Made by a program: the position numbers and the translations under genes. Under the pieces are notes generated by a model. The model ran no database searches. It was not told the origin of the DNA and worked only from the letters and a program-made list of their open reading frames with translations. A stretch of 64,000 nucleotides of DNA from Flavobacterium sp. IB48 (GTDB lineage Bacteria > Bacteroidota > Bacteroidia > Flavobacteriales > Flavobacteriaceae): NCBI RefSeq assembly GCF_016405855.1, contig NZ_JAEFCA010000003.1, positions 244,253-308,252 on the forward strand, written 5' to 3'. This document shows, piece by piece, positions 10,044-18,255 of the stretch. The number at the start of each line of letters is the position of its first letter. Within the stretch, counting starts at the first letter, position 1.

Positions 10044-10130
10044 CCTGCAAGGTTTCCAAAACCTTGTAGGTTTGTTTTTAACTACTCCAATAATTACTTA
10101 ATACCTACAAGGTTTTGGAAACCTTGCAGG
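10044..10130. repeat. nested palindromic intergenic repeat, copy 2
   Basis: Blocks 10044-10073 and 10101-10130 are inverted copies, each also self-complementary. Compared with copy 1 at 6061-6140, the centre of the left block differs (TTTCCAAAACC instead of TTTTTCAAACC) and the right block carries the matching change (GGTTTTGGAAA), so base pairing is preserved. It ends 16 bases before the ATG of the exporter gene, almost the same offset as copy 1 has to the small membrane protein. Confidence 0.85.
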
Positions 10131-10146
10131 AAAGAAAAAAATCAAA

Positions 10147-11406
10147 ATGTCAACCTCAACAAAATTTACTATTCACGAAGATTGGACCGTCGTAATTCTC
10201 GGTTTTCTCATTATCGGAATTTCACTTTTTATTTTTCTGCCAGAAGTTCCCTTTTTTAAATGGACAAACGGAACAGACTTAATAAACAATATTTTCGAAA
10301 TCAAAAACCTTCAAACTATAGGGTTGCAATTTATTTATTTCCTTTTAATTGGAATTATCGGAACTTTTTTAGTTGGAAAATCAGTTAGGAATTTCATTCT
10401 TGCATTTCCAATAATTTATTTCCTTACCCTAATTGCGCTAATTCTTGCCGGAAATGCAAAAATCAAAGCATTAAATCTGGAAGCAGTTATTTTCAGTTTA
10501 ATAATCGGATTAATAATTGGAAATTTATTCAAACTTCCAGAATGGTTTCGTTCTGCTTTATCAACTGAGCTTTTTGTCAAAATTGGCTTGGTTTTATTAG
10601 GCTCGACTGTTATTTTTTCAGACATTCTAAAAGCAGGATCTTTAGGGTTAATTCAAGCTTTGGTTGTTGTTTTATCTGTCTGGTATTTTGCCTTTTGGCT
10701 TTGCCGAAAATTAAAAATTGATGATGAATTGACTTTGATGATTTCGAGTGCTGTTTCTATCTGTGGCGTTTCGGCAGCGATTGCAACTTCTGGAGCCATA
10801 AAAGGAGATTCTAAAAAATTATCTTATGTAATTTCTATCGTTTTGGTCACAGCCATTCCAATGATGATTTTTATGCCAATGATTGCCAAATACTTTAATT
10901 TTCCTGAAGAAGTTACAGGAGCTTGGCTCGGAGGAAGCATTGATACTTCTGGCGCCGTAGTTGCTTCTGGAACTTTGGTTGGCGAAACGGCATTAAAAAT
11001 CAGTACTATTGTAAAGTTTTCTCAAAATGTTTTATTAGGAATTGCTGCTTTTGCCATTTCTATTTATTGGACTTATACGCACAACAAATCGGGAGAAGCT
11101 TTAGAATCAAAACCATCACTTTATGTCATCTGGGAACGTTTTCCAAAATTTGTTATTGGGTTTATTGGCGCCTCTATAGTTTTCTCTTTTTTCATTACAC
11201 CCGAAACTCGAGAAACTGTCAAGGAAAGTTTAAAAAATATTCAGGGCCTTTGGTTTGCTTTGGCCTTTACAAGTATTGGTCTAGAAACCAATTTCAAAGA
11301 TCTGCTTCAAAACAATAGCAAAAAACCTTTGATTACTTTCTTAATCGCACAGTTATTTAATATCATCATTACACTTATCATTGCTTTTTTACTCTTTAGC
11401 AAATAA
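10147..11406 (+). CDS. YeiH family putative sulfate exporter
   Basis: A 419-residue polytopic membrane protein with about ten hydrophobic segments. Family features include the central VSICGVSAAIATSGAIKGD region (about 203-221) and GGSIDTSGAVVASGTLVGE (about 262-280), repeated polar-Gly motifs as in the conserved YeiH (PF03601) family. Members are annotated as putative sulfate exporters because some are linked to organosulfur degradation. Here it is flanked by sulfatases on both sides, consistent with removing sulfate released from esters. Transport direction and substrate are inferred from family and context. Confidence 0.85.
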   Translation: MSTSTKFTIHEDWTVVILGFLIIGISLFIFLPEVPFFKWTNGTDLINNIFEIKNLQTIGLQFIYFLLIGIIGTFLVGKSVRNFILAFPIIYFLTLIALILAGNAKIKALNLEAVIFSLIIGLIIGNLFKLPEWFRSALSTELFVKIGLVLLGSTVIFSDILKAGSLGLIQALVVVLSVWYFAFWLCRKLKIDDELTLMISSAVSICGVSAAIATSGAIKGDSKKLSYVISIVLVTAIPMMIFMPMIAKYFNFPEEVTGAWLGGSIDTSGAVVASGTLVGETALKISTIVKFSQNVLLGIAAFAISIYWTYTHNKSGEALESKPSLYVIWERFPKFVIGFIGASIVFSFFITPETRETVKESLKNIQGLWFALAFTSIGLETNFKDLLQNNSKKPLITFLIAQLFNIIITLIIAFLLFSK

Positions 11407-11440
11407 TTTAAAGAGAGCTTTAAAAACAAAATATAATACT

Positions 11441-13099
11441 ATGAATACCAAACTAAAAAACATTTTACTTTCTTTCCTTCTCTCAGGAACAGGATGTATT
11501 TACGATTTAAATGCTCAGAATAATGCATCAAAACCTAACATCGTTTTGATTTTGGTTGACGACATGGGCTATTCGGATTTAGGAAATTACGGATCTGAAA
11601 TTAGTACGCCAAACCTTGACCGGTTGGCAAAAGAAGGAACTCGTCTACGCGAATTTTACAATAACTCTATCTGTGCACCAACAAGAGCTTCTTTACTAAC
11701 GGGACAATATCAGCATAAAGCGGGAGTTGGCTTTTTTGACGTCAATTTAGGACTGCCAGCTTATCAAGGATATTTAAACAAAGAATCTTTAACATTAGGA
11801 GAAGTTTTCCGTTCGGGCGGGTACAGTACCCTTTTATCAGGAAAATGGCATGTTGGTTCAGAAGATCAAGCCCAATGGCCAAATCAAAGAGGTTTCGATA
11901 AATTTTATGGCATCTTAAAAGGAGCTTCCAATTATTTTGACACCAAACCTTTGCCTTTCGGAAAAACGCCTTATCCAGTAAAATTAATTCGCAATAACGA
12001 GGAATTGCACCCAAAAGATGATTCCTATTATTTTACAGATGAAATTGGAAATAACGCTGTTACTTTTTTAGACGAACAAAATAAAGAAAACAAACCTTTC
12101 TTCTTATACTTAGCTTTTACTGCTCCGCACTGGCCATTACAGGCAAAACCCGTTGATATTGCAAAATACAGAGGGAAATTTGATGAAGGTTGGGACATTT
12201 TAAGAGAAAAAAGAATCAAAAAATTAAAAGAAAACGGAATTTTACTACCAGACCAAACTATTGCCCCGAGAGATCCAGAAGTTCCAGAATGGAATAAACT
12301 GACTTATGATGAAAAACAATTCTGGAAAGCAAAAATGGAAGTTTATGCTGCAATGGTAGATAATATGGATCAGAATGTGGGCAAAGTTTTAGATAAACTG
12401 AAAGCACTTAAAAAAGACAAAAACACACTGATTATTTTTATTTCTGATAATGGTGCTCAAGGCGGATTCAATACTTACAATCCCTTAGGAAGAGGTTTGG
12501 TTAGAAATGATGGGCCTATTGGAACTTCGGGATCATTTGATTATCAGGAACAAAACTGGGCATATTTATCGAATACTCCATTACAGGATTATAAAAACAA
12601 TATGCATGAAGGAGGTTTTAGTTCACCGTTTATAGCTTGGTATCCTTCAAAAATTAAAGCCGGAAGAATTGACAAAGGAACAGGTCATATTATTGACCTT
12701 GCTCCTACTTTCTATGAATTGGCAGGAATTGAATATCCTAAAAATCTAAACGGTGTTACTTCAAATCCGCTTGCTGGCAAAAGTCTGTTGCCTGTTTTAT
12801 TTGACAATGTTTCTGAAGTAAACAGAGGCGCACCGTTATTTTGGGAAAGAGCTGGAAACAGAGCGGTTAGAGAAGGAAAATGGAAATTGGTCTCTATTTA
12901 TCCGTCATACCAATGGGAGCTTTATGATCTTGAAAAGGACCGAGGCGAAACAACAAATGTTGCTGCTCAAAACCCTGGAATTGTAAATGATCTTTCAGCA
13001 AAATATTTTGATTGGGCAGACAAAACAGGAGTCGTAGAATACAGCAAATTTAAGTTGAAACCGGAAACAATGCCTGGCGGCGCTGCATTAAAAAAATAA
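11441..13099 (+). CDS. secreted sulfatase (arylsulfatase type)
   Basis: A 552-residue type I sulfatase with CAPTR at residues 78-82 (Cys78 the formylglycine precursor), metal ligands DD40-41, GKWHVGSEDQAQWPNQRGFD and ISDNGAQGG. I chose the ATG at 11441 rather than an upstream in-frame codon at 11381, because 11381 lies inside the exporter gene and only the later start yields a clean signal peptide (MNTKLKNILLSFLLSG to LNAQ). Its FDEGWDILREKR and NMHEGGFSSPFIAWYPS blocks parallel the first sulfatase (KFDEGWDVYREK), so the two are closer to each other than to the middle one. It ends the cluster, followed by hairpin terminators. Confidence 0.93.
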   Translation: MNTKLKNILLSFLLSGTGCIYDLNAQNNASKPNIVLILVDDMGYSDLGNYGSEISTPNLDRLAKEGTRLREFYNNSICAPTRASLLTGQYQHKAGVGFFDVNLGLPAYQGYLNKESLTLGEVFRSGGYSTLLSGKWHVGSEDQAQWPNQRGFDKFYGILKGASNYFDTKPLPFGKTPYPVKLIRNNEELHPKDDSYYFTDEIGNNAVTFLDEQNKENKPFFLYLAFTAPHWPLQAKPVDIAKYRGKFDEGWDILREKRIKKLKENGILLPDQTIAPRDPEVPEWNKLTYDEKQFWKAKMEVYAAMVDNMDQNVGKVLDKLKALKKDKNTLIIFISDNGAQGGFNTYNPLGRGLVRNDGPIGTSGSFDYQEQNWAYLSNTPLQDYKNNMHEGGFSSPFIAWYPSKIKAGRIDKGTGHIIDLAPTFYELAGIEYPKNLNGVTSNPLAGKSLLPVLFDNVSEVNRGAPLFWERAGNRAVREGKWKLVSIYPSYQWELYDLEKDRGETTNVAAQNPGIVNDLSAKYFDWADKTGVVEYSKFKLKPETMPGGAALKK

Positions 13100-13131
13100 T
13101 TACTTTTTTTGATATTTTTAGTAATTATAAC

Positions 13132-13164
13132 AAAAAGCGATTGGTAATACAACAGTCGCTTTTT
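13132..13164 (+). terminator. hairpin terminator after the third sulfatase
   Basis: A perfect 9-base stem AAAAAGCGA (13132-13140) with TCGCTTTTT (13156-13164) around a 15-base loop, 33 bases after the sulfatase stop. It ends in five T. Confidence 0.7.
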
Positions 13165-13183
13165 AAAATAAAAAATGATCTAC

Positions 13184-13217
13184 AAAAAAAGCAGCAATTT
13201 TACTTGCTGCTTTTTTA
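13184..13217. terminator. bidirectional terminator between convergent genes
   Basis: AAAAAAGCAGCAA (13185-13197) pairs with TTGCTGCTTTTTT (13204-13216) around a 6-base loop. With A-tract and T-tract on either side it can work in both directions, ending the sulfatase cluster and the ornithine aminotransferase gene. Confidence 0.85.
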
Positions 13218-13237
13218 TTTTTATATCTAACCGATAA

Positions 13238-14488
13238 TTATTTAAATTCATTCAAAGATTTCTCAATAATCTCAAGACATTCTTTTATTTGTTCTTCCGT
13301 CATAACCAAAGGCGGAGCCAGTCTGATTTTGTTTCCGTGAGTTGGTTTTGCCAATAATCCGTTATCTCTAAATTTCAAACAGATTTCCCAAGCCAGATCT
13401 GATTCTTCGTCTGTATTGATTACAATTGCATTTAAAAGACCTTTTCCACGAACTAGCGTAATTAAGTTATTTTTTTCAGCGATTTTATTTAATCCGTCTC
13501 TTAAAATAACTCCTAGACGTTCTGCATTTTCAGCCAGTTTTTCCTCTTTAATCACCTCAAGAGCTGCAATTGCAACAGCAGCTGCGACAGGATTTCCTCC
13601 AAAAGTAGATCCGTGTTGTCCAGGTTTGATGACATTCATGATTTCATCATTACACAAAACTGCAGAAACTGGATAAACTCCACCAGAAATTGCTTTTCCT
13701 AAAATCAAAACATCTGGTTGCACATTTTCGTGATGAACTGCTAAAAGTTTTCCTGTACGAGCAATTCCTGTTTGAACTTCATCGGCAATAAATAATACAT
13801 TATGTTTTTCGCAAAGAGCTTTCGCTTTCGCTAAATATCCTTCAGAAGGAACATAAACTCCTGCTTCGCCTTGAATCGGTTCAACTAAAAATCCAGCGAT
13901 ATTTTTTGATGAATTTAAAGCCTTTTCAAGTGCTTCTAAATTATCGTATTCAATTTTAATGAAACCATCAGTAAAAGGTCCGAAGTTTTTACGAGCTGTT
14001 TCATCGTTTGAAAATGAAATAATAGTAGTTGTTCTTCCGTGAAAGTTATTTTCACACACAATAATTTGCGCCTGATTTTCTGGAATTCCTTTTACTTCAT
14101 AAGCCCATTTTCTAGAAATTTTCAAAGCAGTCTCAACTGCTTCTGCTCCTGTATTCATTGGAAGAACTTTATCGAAACCAAAATATTTGGTTACATATTC
14201 TTCGTAATTTCCTAATTTATCATTGTAAAAAGCGCGAGAAGTCAAAGTAAGTTTCTGAGCTTGTTCTACCATTGCATTCACGATTTTCGGATGGCAATGA
14301 CCTTGATTTACTGCAGAATAAGCAGATAAAAAATCATAATATTTTTTACCGTCAACATCCCAAACGTATACTCCTTCTCCACGCTCCAAAACTACCGGAA
14401 GCGGATGGTAATTATGAGCTCCGTATTTATTCTCTTTTTCAATCAAAATTTCTGATTTTGACGAAAGTGCTTTTTCTGTACTTATCAT
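13238..14488 (-). CDS. rocD: ornithine aminotransferase
   Basis: A 416-residue class III pyridoxal-phosphate aminotransferase. The start [41 protein letters not shown], the cofactor Asp in IADEVQTG (Asp236) and the Schiff-base lysine in [10 protein letters not shown] (Lys265) match ornithine-oxo-acid transaminases rather than acetylornithine or GABA enzymes; the HxYHPLPVV start is the best discriminator. It converts ornithine and 2-oxoglutarate to glutamate semialdehyde and glutamate, linking arginine breakdown with proline and glutamate. Length is normal. A divergent Lrp-type regulator lies 226 bases away and may control it. Confidence 0.93.
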   Translation of the reverse strand: MISTEKALSSKSEILIEKENKYGAHNYHPLPVVLERGEGVYVWDVDGKKYYDFLSAYSAVNQGHCHPKIVNAMVEQAQKLTLTSRAFYNDKLGNYEEYVTKYFGFDKVLPMNTGAEAVETALKISRKWAYEVKGIPENQAQIIVCENNFHGRTTTIISFSNDETARKNFGPFTDGFIKIEYDNLEALEKALNSSKNIAGFLVEPIQGEAGVYVPSEGYLAKAKALCEKHNVLFIADEVQTGIARTGKLLAVHHENVQPDVLILGKAISGGVYPVSAVLCNDEIMNVIKPGQHGSTFGGNPVAAAVAIAALEVIKEEKLAENAERLGVILRDGLNKIAEKNNLITLVRGKGLLNAIVINTDEESDLAWEICLKFRDNGLLAKPTHGNKIRLAPPLVMTEEQIKECLEIIEKSLNEFK

Positions 14489-14507
14489 AATATGCTTTTT
14501 ATTTCTA

Positions 14508-14536
14508 CAAAAATATTAAAATTAAACAAATAACAA
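14508..14536 (-). promoter_or_regulatory. rocD promoter (Bacteroidota type)
   Basis: On the minus strand TATTTTTG (+ strand 14508-14515) matches the -7 consensus TAnnTTTG exactly, and TTG (+ strand 14534-14536) lies 18 bases further upstream, within the usual -33 spacing. The -7 element is 19 bases upstream of the rocD ATG, so the leader would be short. Confidence 0.65.
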
Positions 14537-14714
14537 TCCAAAAAACAATATTTTGACTTAAATATAACAAAATAAAAGTCAAAAATAAAACTTAAGCGCT
14601 TCAAAAAAGAGAAATTTATTTTTTAGGGGAAATTTGATTAGCTGTCAGTTTATTAAAAAAAAGAATTACTTTTATGAATCGCAAAAGACTCAATTTTTAA
14701 ACGATTTTTACTGA

Positions 14715-15167
14715 ATGGAATTATTAGACGAATTTGATATTAGTATTCTTAAAGAATTAGAAAAAGACGGAAGAATGGCTTTTTCTTCTATCGCCACTAA
14801 TCTTAAAATATCAAATACAATGGTGCATCAGCGTATTAACAGAATGATTGAACAAGGTGTAATTGGTGGTATTAAACCTATTATTCAGGAAAAGAAAATT
14901 GGTTATGACTGGGCTTCTTTTACTGGACTCACACTGAACAAAGATTCTGATTCTGAACGAATTATTGAAGCGCTTAAAGAAATTCCCGAGATTACCGAAT
15001 GTTATTATGTAACAGGTTCTTTTACACTCTACATAAAAATCATAGCAAAAAATCACGAACATATGCGTCGCATTCTTTATGAAAAAATCGATGGAATTCC
15101 AGGCATTGACAAAACCGATTCTATCGTAGAACTAGGCTGCGCTTTTAAACGAAATATATCTTTATAA
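14715..15167 (+). CDS. Lrp/AsnC family transcriptional regulator
   Basis: A 150-residue regulator: N-terminal winged helix-turn-helix (LDEFDISILKELEKDGRMAF, then SSIATNLKISNTMVHQRINRM at about residues 25-45) and a C-terminal RAM ligand-binding domain (about 65-145, including ITECYYVTGSFTLYIKI). Length is standard. Lrp/AsnC proteins form octamers that sense amino acids. It is divergent from ornithine aminotransferase with an AT-rich shared upstream region, so ornithine or arginine responsive control is a reasonable inference. It has its own terminator downstream. Confidence 0.92.
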   Translation: MELLDEFDISILKELEKDGRMAFSSIATNLKISNTMVHQRINRMIEQGVIGGIKPIIQEKKIGYDWASFTGLTLNKDSDSERIIEALKEIPEITECYYVTGSFTLYIKIIAKNHEHMRRILYEKIDGIPGIDKTDSIVELGCAFKRNISL

Positions 15168-15200
15168 AAAAGAAAAAGATTCTTTTAAAATATTCGTTAC

Positions 15201-15235
15201 AAACCTCACAAGAATTTAGTTGTGAGGTTTTTTTG
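15201..15235 (+). terminator. terminator after the Lrp regulator
   Basis: A perfect 10-base stem AAACCTCACA (15201-15210) with TGTGAGGTTT (15221-15230), a 10-base loop, then a run of T. Confidence 0.9.
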
Positions 15236-15276
15236 TAACATAATATTTCTGATATTTGTTAAAAATTGAAGAAATC

Positions 15277-16050
15277 ATGAAAAACTCCATAGTTATTTTA
15301 TTTAGTGCAATCTTATTTTCTAACCTCATGAATGCGCAGTTAAAACCCGTAAAATACACAGAAGGCAGCCAACAGTTAAATGGCTTATTTATTAAATCTG
15401 CTAAAAAAAGTGCTAACAACCCAGGAATCCTGCTTTTACCGGCTTGGCTAGGAATTGATAACGCTTCTAAAGGAATTGCAGAAGAATTATCTAAACTAGG
15501 CTATAATGTTTTTATCGCCGATATATATGGAGAAGGAAACTATCCTAAAAATACTGGAGATGCTGGAAAACAGGCTGGTTTTTATAAAACAAACTTCGAA
15601 GCTTATCAAAAACGTATTGATGCTGCTTTGAAAGAATTAGTAAAGTCTGGAGCTAATGCTGATAATATTGTTGCTATCGGATATTGTTTTGGCGGAACTG
15701 GAGTTCTAGAAGCTGCACGTGGGCATTTGAAGCTAAAAGGAGTAGCATCATTTCATGGCGGTTTAGGAAAAGACGCTAGTAGAAAAACGGAAACAATCGA
15801 TGCAAAAGTTTTAATCTGCCATGGTGCCGATGATCCTTTTGTTTCTAAAGAAGAAATTGCTTCTTGCCAACAAGAAATGCGCGATTCTAAAGCTGATTGG
15901 CAAATGATTTACTATGCTAATTCTGTTCACTCTTTTACAAATCCAGAAGCTGGAAATGACAATTCTAAAGGCGCTGCATATAATCCTGTTGCGGCAAAAA
16001 GATCTTTTGAGCATTTACAGCTTTTCTTAAATGAAGTGCTAAAAAAATAA
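15277..16050 (+). CDS. exported dienelactone hydrolase family protein
   Basis: A 257-residue alpha/beta hydrolase. I use the ATG at 15277; an in-frame TTG at 15256 would only add residues before a good signal peptide (MKNSIVILFSAILFSNLMNA). The nucleophile elbow is GYCFGG with Cys137 as in dienelactone hydrolases, the acid is in CHGADDPFV (Asp185 or 186) and the base is His218 in NSVHSFTNP. The fold and triad indicate ester or lactone hydrolysis in the periplasm. The real substrate is unknown, since many members outside aromatic degradation are uncharacterised. Confidence 0.9.
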   Translation: MKNSIVILFSAILFSNLMNAQLKPVKYTEGSQQLNGLFIKSAKKSANNPGILLLPAWLGIDNASKGIAEELSKLGYNVFIADIYGEGNYPKNTGDAGKQAGFYKTNFEAYQKRIDAALKELVKSGANADNIVAIGYCFGGTGVLEAARGHLKLKGVASFHGGLGKDASRKTETIDAKVLICHGADDPFVSKEEIASCQQEMRDSKADWQMIYYANSVHSFTNPEAGNDNSKGAAYNPVAAKRSFEHLQLFLNEVLKK

Positions 16051-16093
16051 AAACTAAAAAACTACACCAAATCAAAATCAACTGAAATAACCA

Positions 16094-17062
16094 ATGTCAC
16101 ACAACAAAATTAGAGAAGACAAAACCTGTTTAAATTGCAGGCACGTTGTTGAGCAAAAATTTTGTCCTAACTGCGGACAAGAAAACAGTGATTCCAGAAA
16201 GACTTTTCATCATTTATTTATCCATTTTTTCGAAGATTTAACGCATTATGAAAATGCATTCTGGAAAACAATAAAAAATCTGCTCTTTAAGCCTTCAACA
16301 CTTACTAAAGAATATCTTTCGGGAAGACGTCTATCTTATTTAGCTCCTGTTAGATTATATATTTTCATCAGTTTTATTACGTTTTTTCTAATTGCAATGT
16401 TTCCTAGCAAAGTGAAAGGCGATATTGATAAAAGTGAAAAAGTGCTTAGCAAAGAACTGGCAAAAAATACCGAAGGACTCACTAAAAAAGAAGCAGACAA
16501 GTATTTCCATTTAAAATCGATGAAGGAAATCGATTCTATTCAGAAATATGGAAAAGAAAACGATAAGTTGAATGCTTCTACGTATTGGGTTTATGAAAAA
16601 GCTGTACATGTAACTGAAAACAATACGAAAAGAGAAATTATAGAAAAGTTTATTGAATCTTTTTTTCACAATCTTCCCAAAATCTTATTCATCATTATGC
16701 CATTTTTTGCTTTTTTCCTGTGGCTTTTTCACAACAAAAAAAAGTGGTATTATTTTGATCATGGAATTTTCACTCTCCATTATTTCTCCTTCCTTTTACT
16801 GATCTTTCTCATCATGTTTATCGTTGACAGACTGATTGGCTTCTTCGGAGAAGATAATCCATTGACTTTTATATCATCAATAACAACATTTGTAGGGACA
16901 ATTTGGATGTGTTACTATTTTTATCCCGCACATCATCGTTTTTATGGAGAATCCCGAATAGTGTCATTTGTTAAAAGCGTTATGCTCTTTATAATAAACT
17001 CACTTTTTATTCTATTTTTACTGACCCTTTACGTTCTTTACACATTTATTAATTTACACTAA
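16094..17062 (+). CDS. DUF3667 membrane protein with N-terminal zinc ribbon
   Basis: A 322-residue protein beginning with a four-cysteine zinc ribbon (Cys12, Cys15, Cys24 and Cys27 in TCLNCRHVVEQKFCPNCGQ), then the FEDLTHYENAFWKTIKNLL and PSTLTKEYLSGRRLSYLAP motifs that define DUF3667. Hydrophobic helices follow at about 93-108, 194-212, 226-247, 256-275 and 295-318, with a long polar segment at 110-190. The family is common in Bacteroidota and has no known function. It lies 43 bases after the hydrolase and 9 bases before the M28 peptidase, so it may share a transcript with them. Confidence 0.85.
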   Translation: MSHNKIREDKTCLNCRHVVEQKFCPNCGQENSDSRKTFHHLFIHFFEDLTHYENAFWKTIKNLLFKPSTLTKEYLSGRRLSYLAPVRLYIFISFITFFLIAMFPSKVKGDIDKSEKVLSKELAKNTEGLTKKEADKYFHLKSMKEIDSIQKYGKENDKLNASTYWVYEKAVHVTENNTKREIIEKFIESFFHNLPKILFIIMPFFAFFLWLFHNKKKWYYFDHGIFTLHYFSFLLLIFLIMFIVDRLIGFFGEDNPLTFISSITTFVGTIWMCYYFYPAHHRFYGESRIVSFVKSVMLFIINSLFILFLLTLYVLYTFINLH

Positions 17063-17071
17063 CTATCTAGA

Positions 17072-18088
17072 ATGAAAAAATTACTCATTTTATTTTTAAT
17101 TGTTACTGCGTATTCTTGTAAAACTACACAGTCAACAGCATCAAAAGACAACTCGGATCCTTCGAAATATATTAAGGCGATCAGCGAAAAAGATCTTAAA
17201 ACAATGCTTTACACTATTGCTTCTGATGAAATGGAAGGTCGCGAAACTGGTTCTAAAGGACAGAAAAAAGCGGGAGTTTACATGATTGAGCAATACAAAA
17301 AAAATGGAATCTCTTTTCCAAAAGGAGCTTCAGATTATTACCAGCCTGTTCCTGCAACATTTATGAATGCAAAACGCAATCAAAATTTACCTGATTCAGA
17401 AAACATCTGGGCATACATTGAAGGTTCAGAAAAACCAGATGAAGTTTTGGTAATTTCTGCACACTACGATCACGTTGGGATTAAAGATGGTGAAGTTTAC
17501 AACGGAGCTGATGATGATGGTTCTGGAACTGTAGCAGTTATGGAAATGGCTAAAGCTTTTGCTAAAGCAAAAAAACAAGGACACGGACCAAAACGCTCTA
17601 TTTTATTTCTTCATGTAACTGGCGAAGAGCATGGTTTACACGGATCTCGTTTTTATTCTGAAAATCCATTGTTTCCAATTGCAAACACAATTGCAGACAT
17701 CAATATCGATATGATTGGGCGTCGTGATGTGGAGCATGCAAACACAAATAATTATGTATACGTAATTGGCGCAGACAGATTATCATCTGATTTACACAAT
17801 GCAGTTGTGGCTCAAAATGATAAATACATCAAAATGGACTTAGATTTTAAATTTAATGATCCAAAAGATCCAAACCATTTCTATGAGCGTTCTGACCACT
17901 ATAACTTCGCAAAACATGGCATTCCTGCAGTTTTCTTCTTTAACGGAGTTCACGAAGATTACCATGGAAAAGGCGACGAACCTCAAAAAATCGAATACGA
18001 TGCTTTAACCAAAAGAACTAAACTTGCTTTTGTAGTAGCTTGGGATTTAGCAAATAGAGAAAACAGACCGGTAGTTGATAAAAAATAG
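17072..18088 (+). CDS. M28 family zinc aminopeptidase, lipoprotein
   Basis: A 338-residue protein with a lipoprotein signal (lipidated Cys16 in TAYSCKTT) and an M28 catalytic domain. The di-zinc ligands are visible: His131 in SAHYDHVG, Asp147 in NGADDDGSG, the catalytic Glu pair in TGEEHGLHG (about 185-186), Asp213 in NIDMIG and a C-terminal His in the VHEDYH region. The enzyme should release N-terminal residues from peptides at the cell envelope. The stop codon overlaps the first bases of the large inverted repeat that fills the gap to rho. Confidence 0.92.
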   Translation: MKKLLILFLIVTAYSCKTTQSTASKDNSDPSKYIKAISEKDLKTMLYTIASDEMEGRETGSKGQKKAGVYMIEQYKKNGISFPKGASDYYQPVPATFMNAKRNQNLPDSENIWAYIEGSEKPDEVLVISAHYDHVGIKDGEVYNGADDDGSGTVAVMEMAKAFAKAKKQGHGPKRSILFLHVTGEEHGLHGSRFYSENPLFPIANTIADINIDMIGRRDVEHANTNNYVYVIGADRLSSDLHNAVVAQNDKYIKMDLDFKFNDPKDPNHFYERSDHYNFAKHGIPAVFFFNGVHEDYHGKGDEPQKIEYDALTKRTKLAFVVAWDLANRENRPVVDKK

Positions 18089-18251
18089 TTGCTAAGGTTC
18101 TGAGATGCTAAGATTCTAAGTTTCTCTTAGGAACGAATATAAAAAAAGGATGAGTTTTACTCATCCTTTTTTTTGTTTTATATATCTTTTGGTTTGCTTT
18201 TTCTCAAAGCTAAAAAACTTAGAATCTTAGCATCTCAGAACCTTAGCAACT
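18087..18251. repeat. 37-base perfect inverted repeat made of CTAAGnnn octamers
   Basis: Arms 18087-18123 and 18215-18251 are perfectly complementary over 37 bases. The left arm is built from four 8-base units: CTAAGGTT, CTGAGATG, CTAAGATT, CTAAGTTT. The repeat fills almost exactly the gap between two convergent genes: the left arm touches the peptidase stop codon and the right arm ends 4 bases from the rho stop codon. Relatives occur at 22911-23073 and 61836-61867. Confidence 0.9.
18141..18174. terminator. bidirectional terminator between the M28 peptidase and rho
   Basis: AAAAAAAGGATGAG (18141-18154) pairs with CTCATCCTTTTTTT (18160-18173) around a 5-base loop, with A and T tracts suited to both directions. 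It sits in the middle of the large inverted repeat. Confidence 0.9.
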
Positions 18252-18255
18252 TTAA

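Noticed and set aside
1..13099. Sulfonolipid (capnine) synthesis as the role of the first locus
   Set aside because: Flavobacteria make sulfonolipids, but those have C-S bonds that sulfatases do not cleave, and no cysteate-using acyltransferase is seen here.
13416..13676. Plus-strand frames over ornithine aminotransferase and similar shadows over other genes
   Set aside because: They overlap conserved genes on the other strand and show no family motif or plausible start context.
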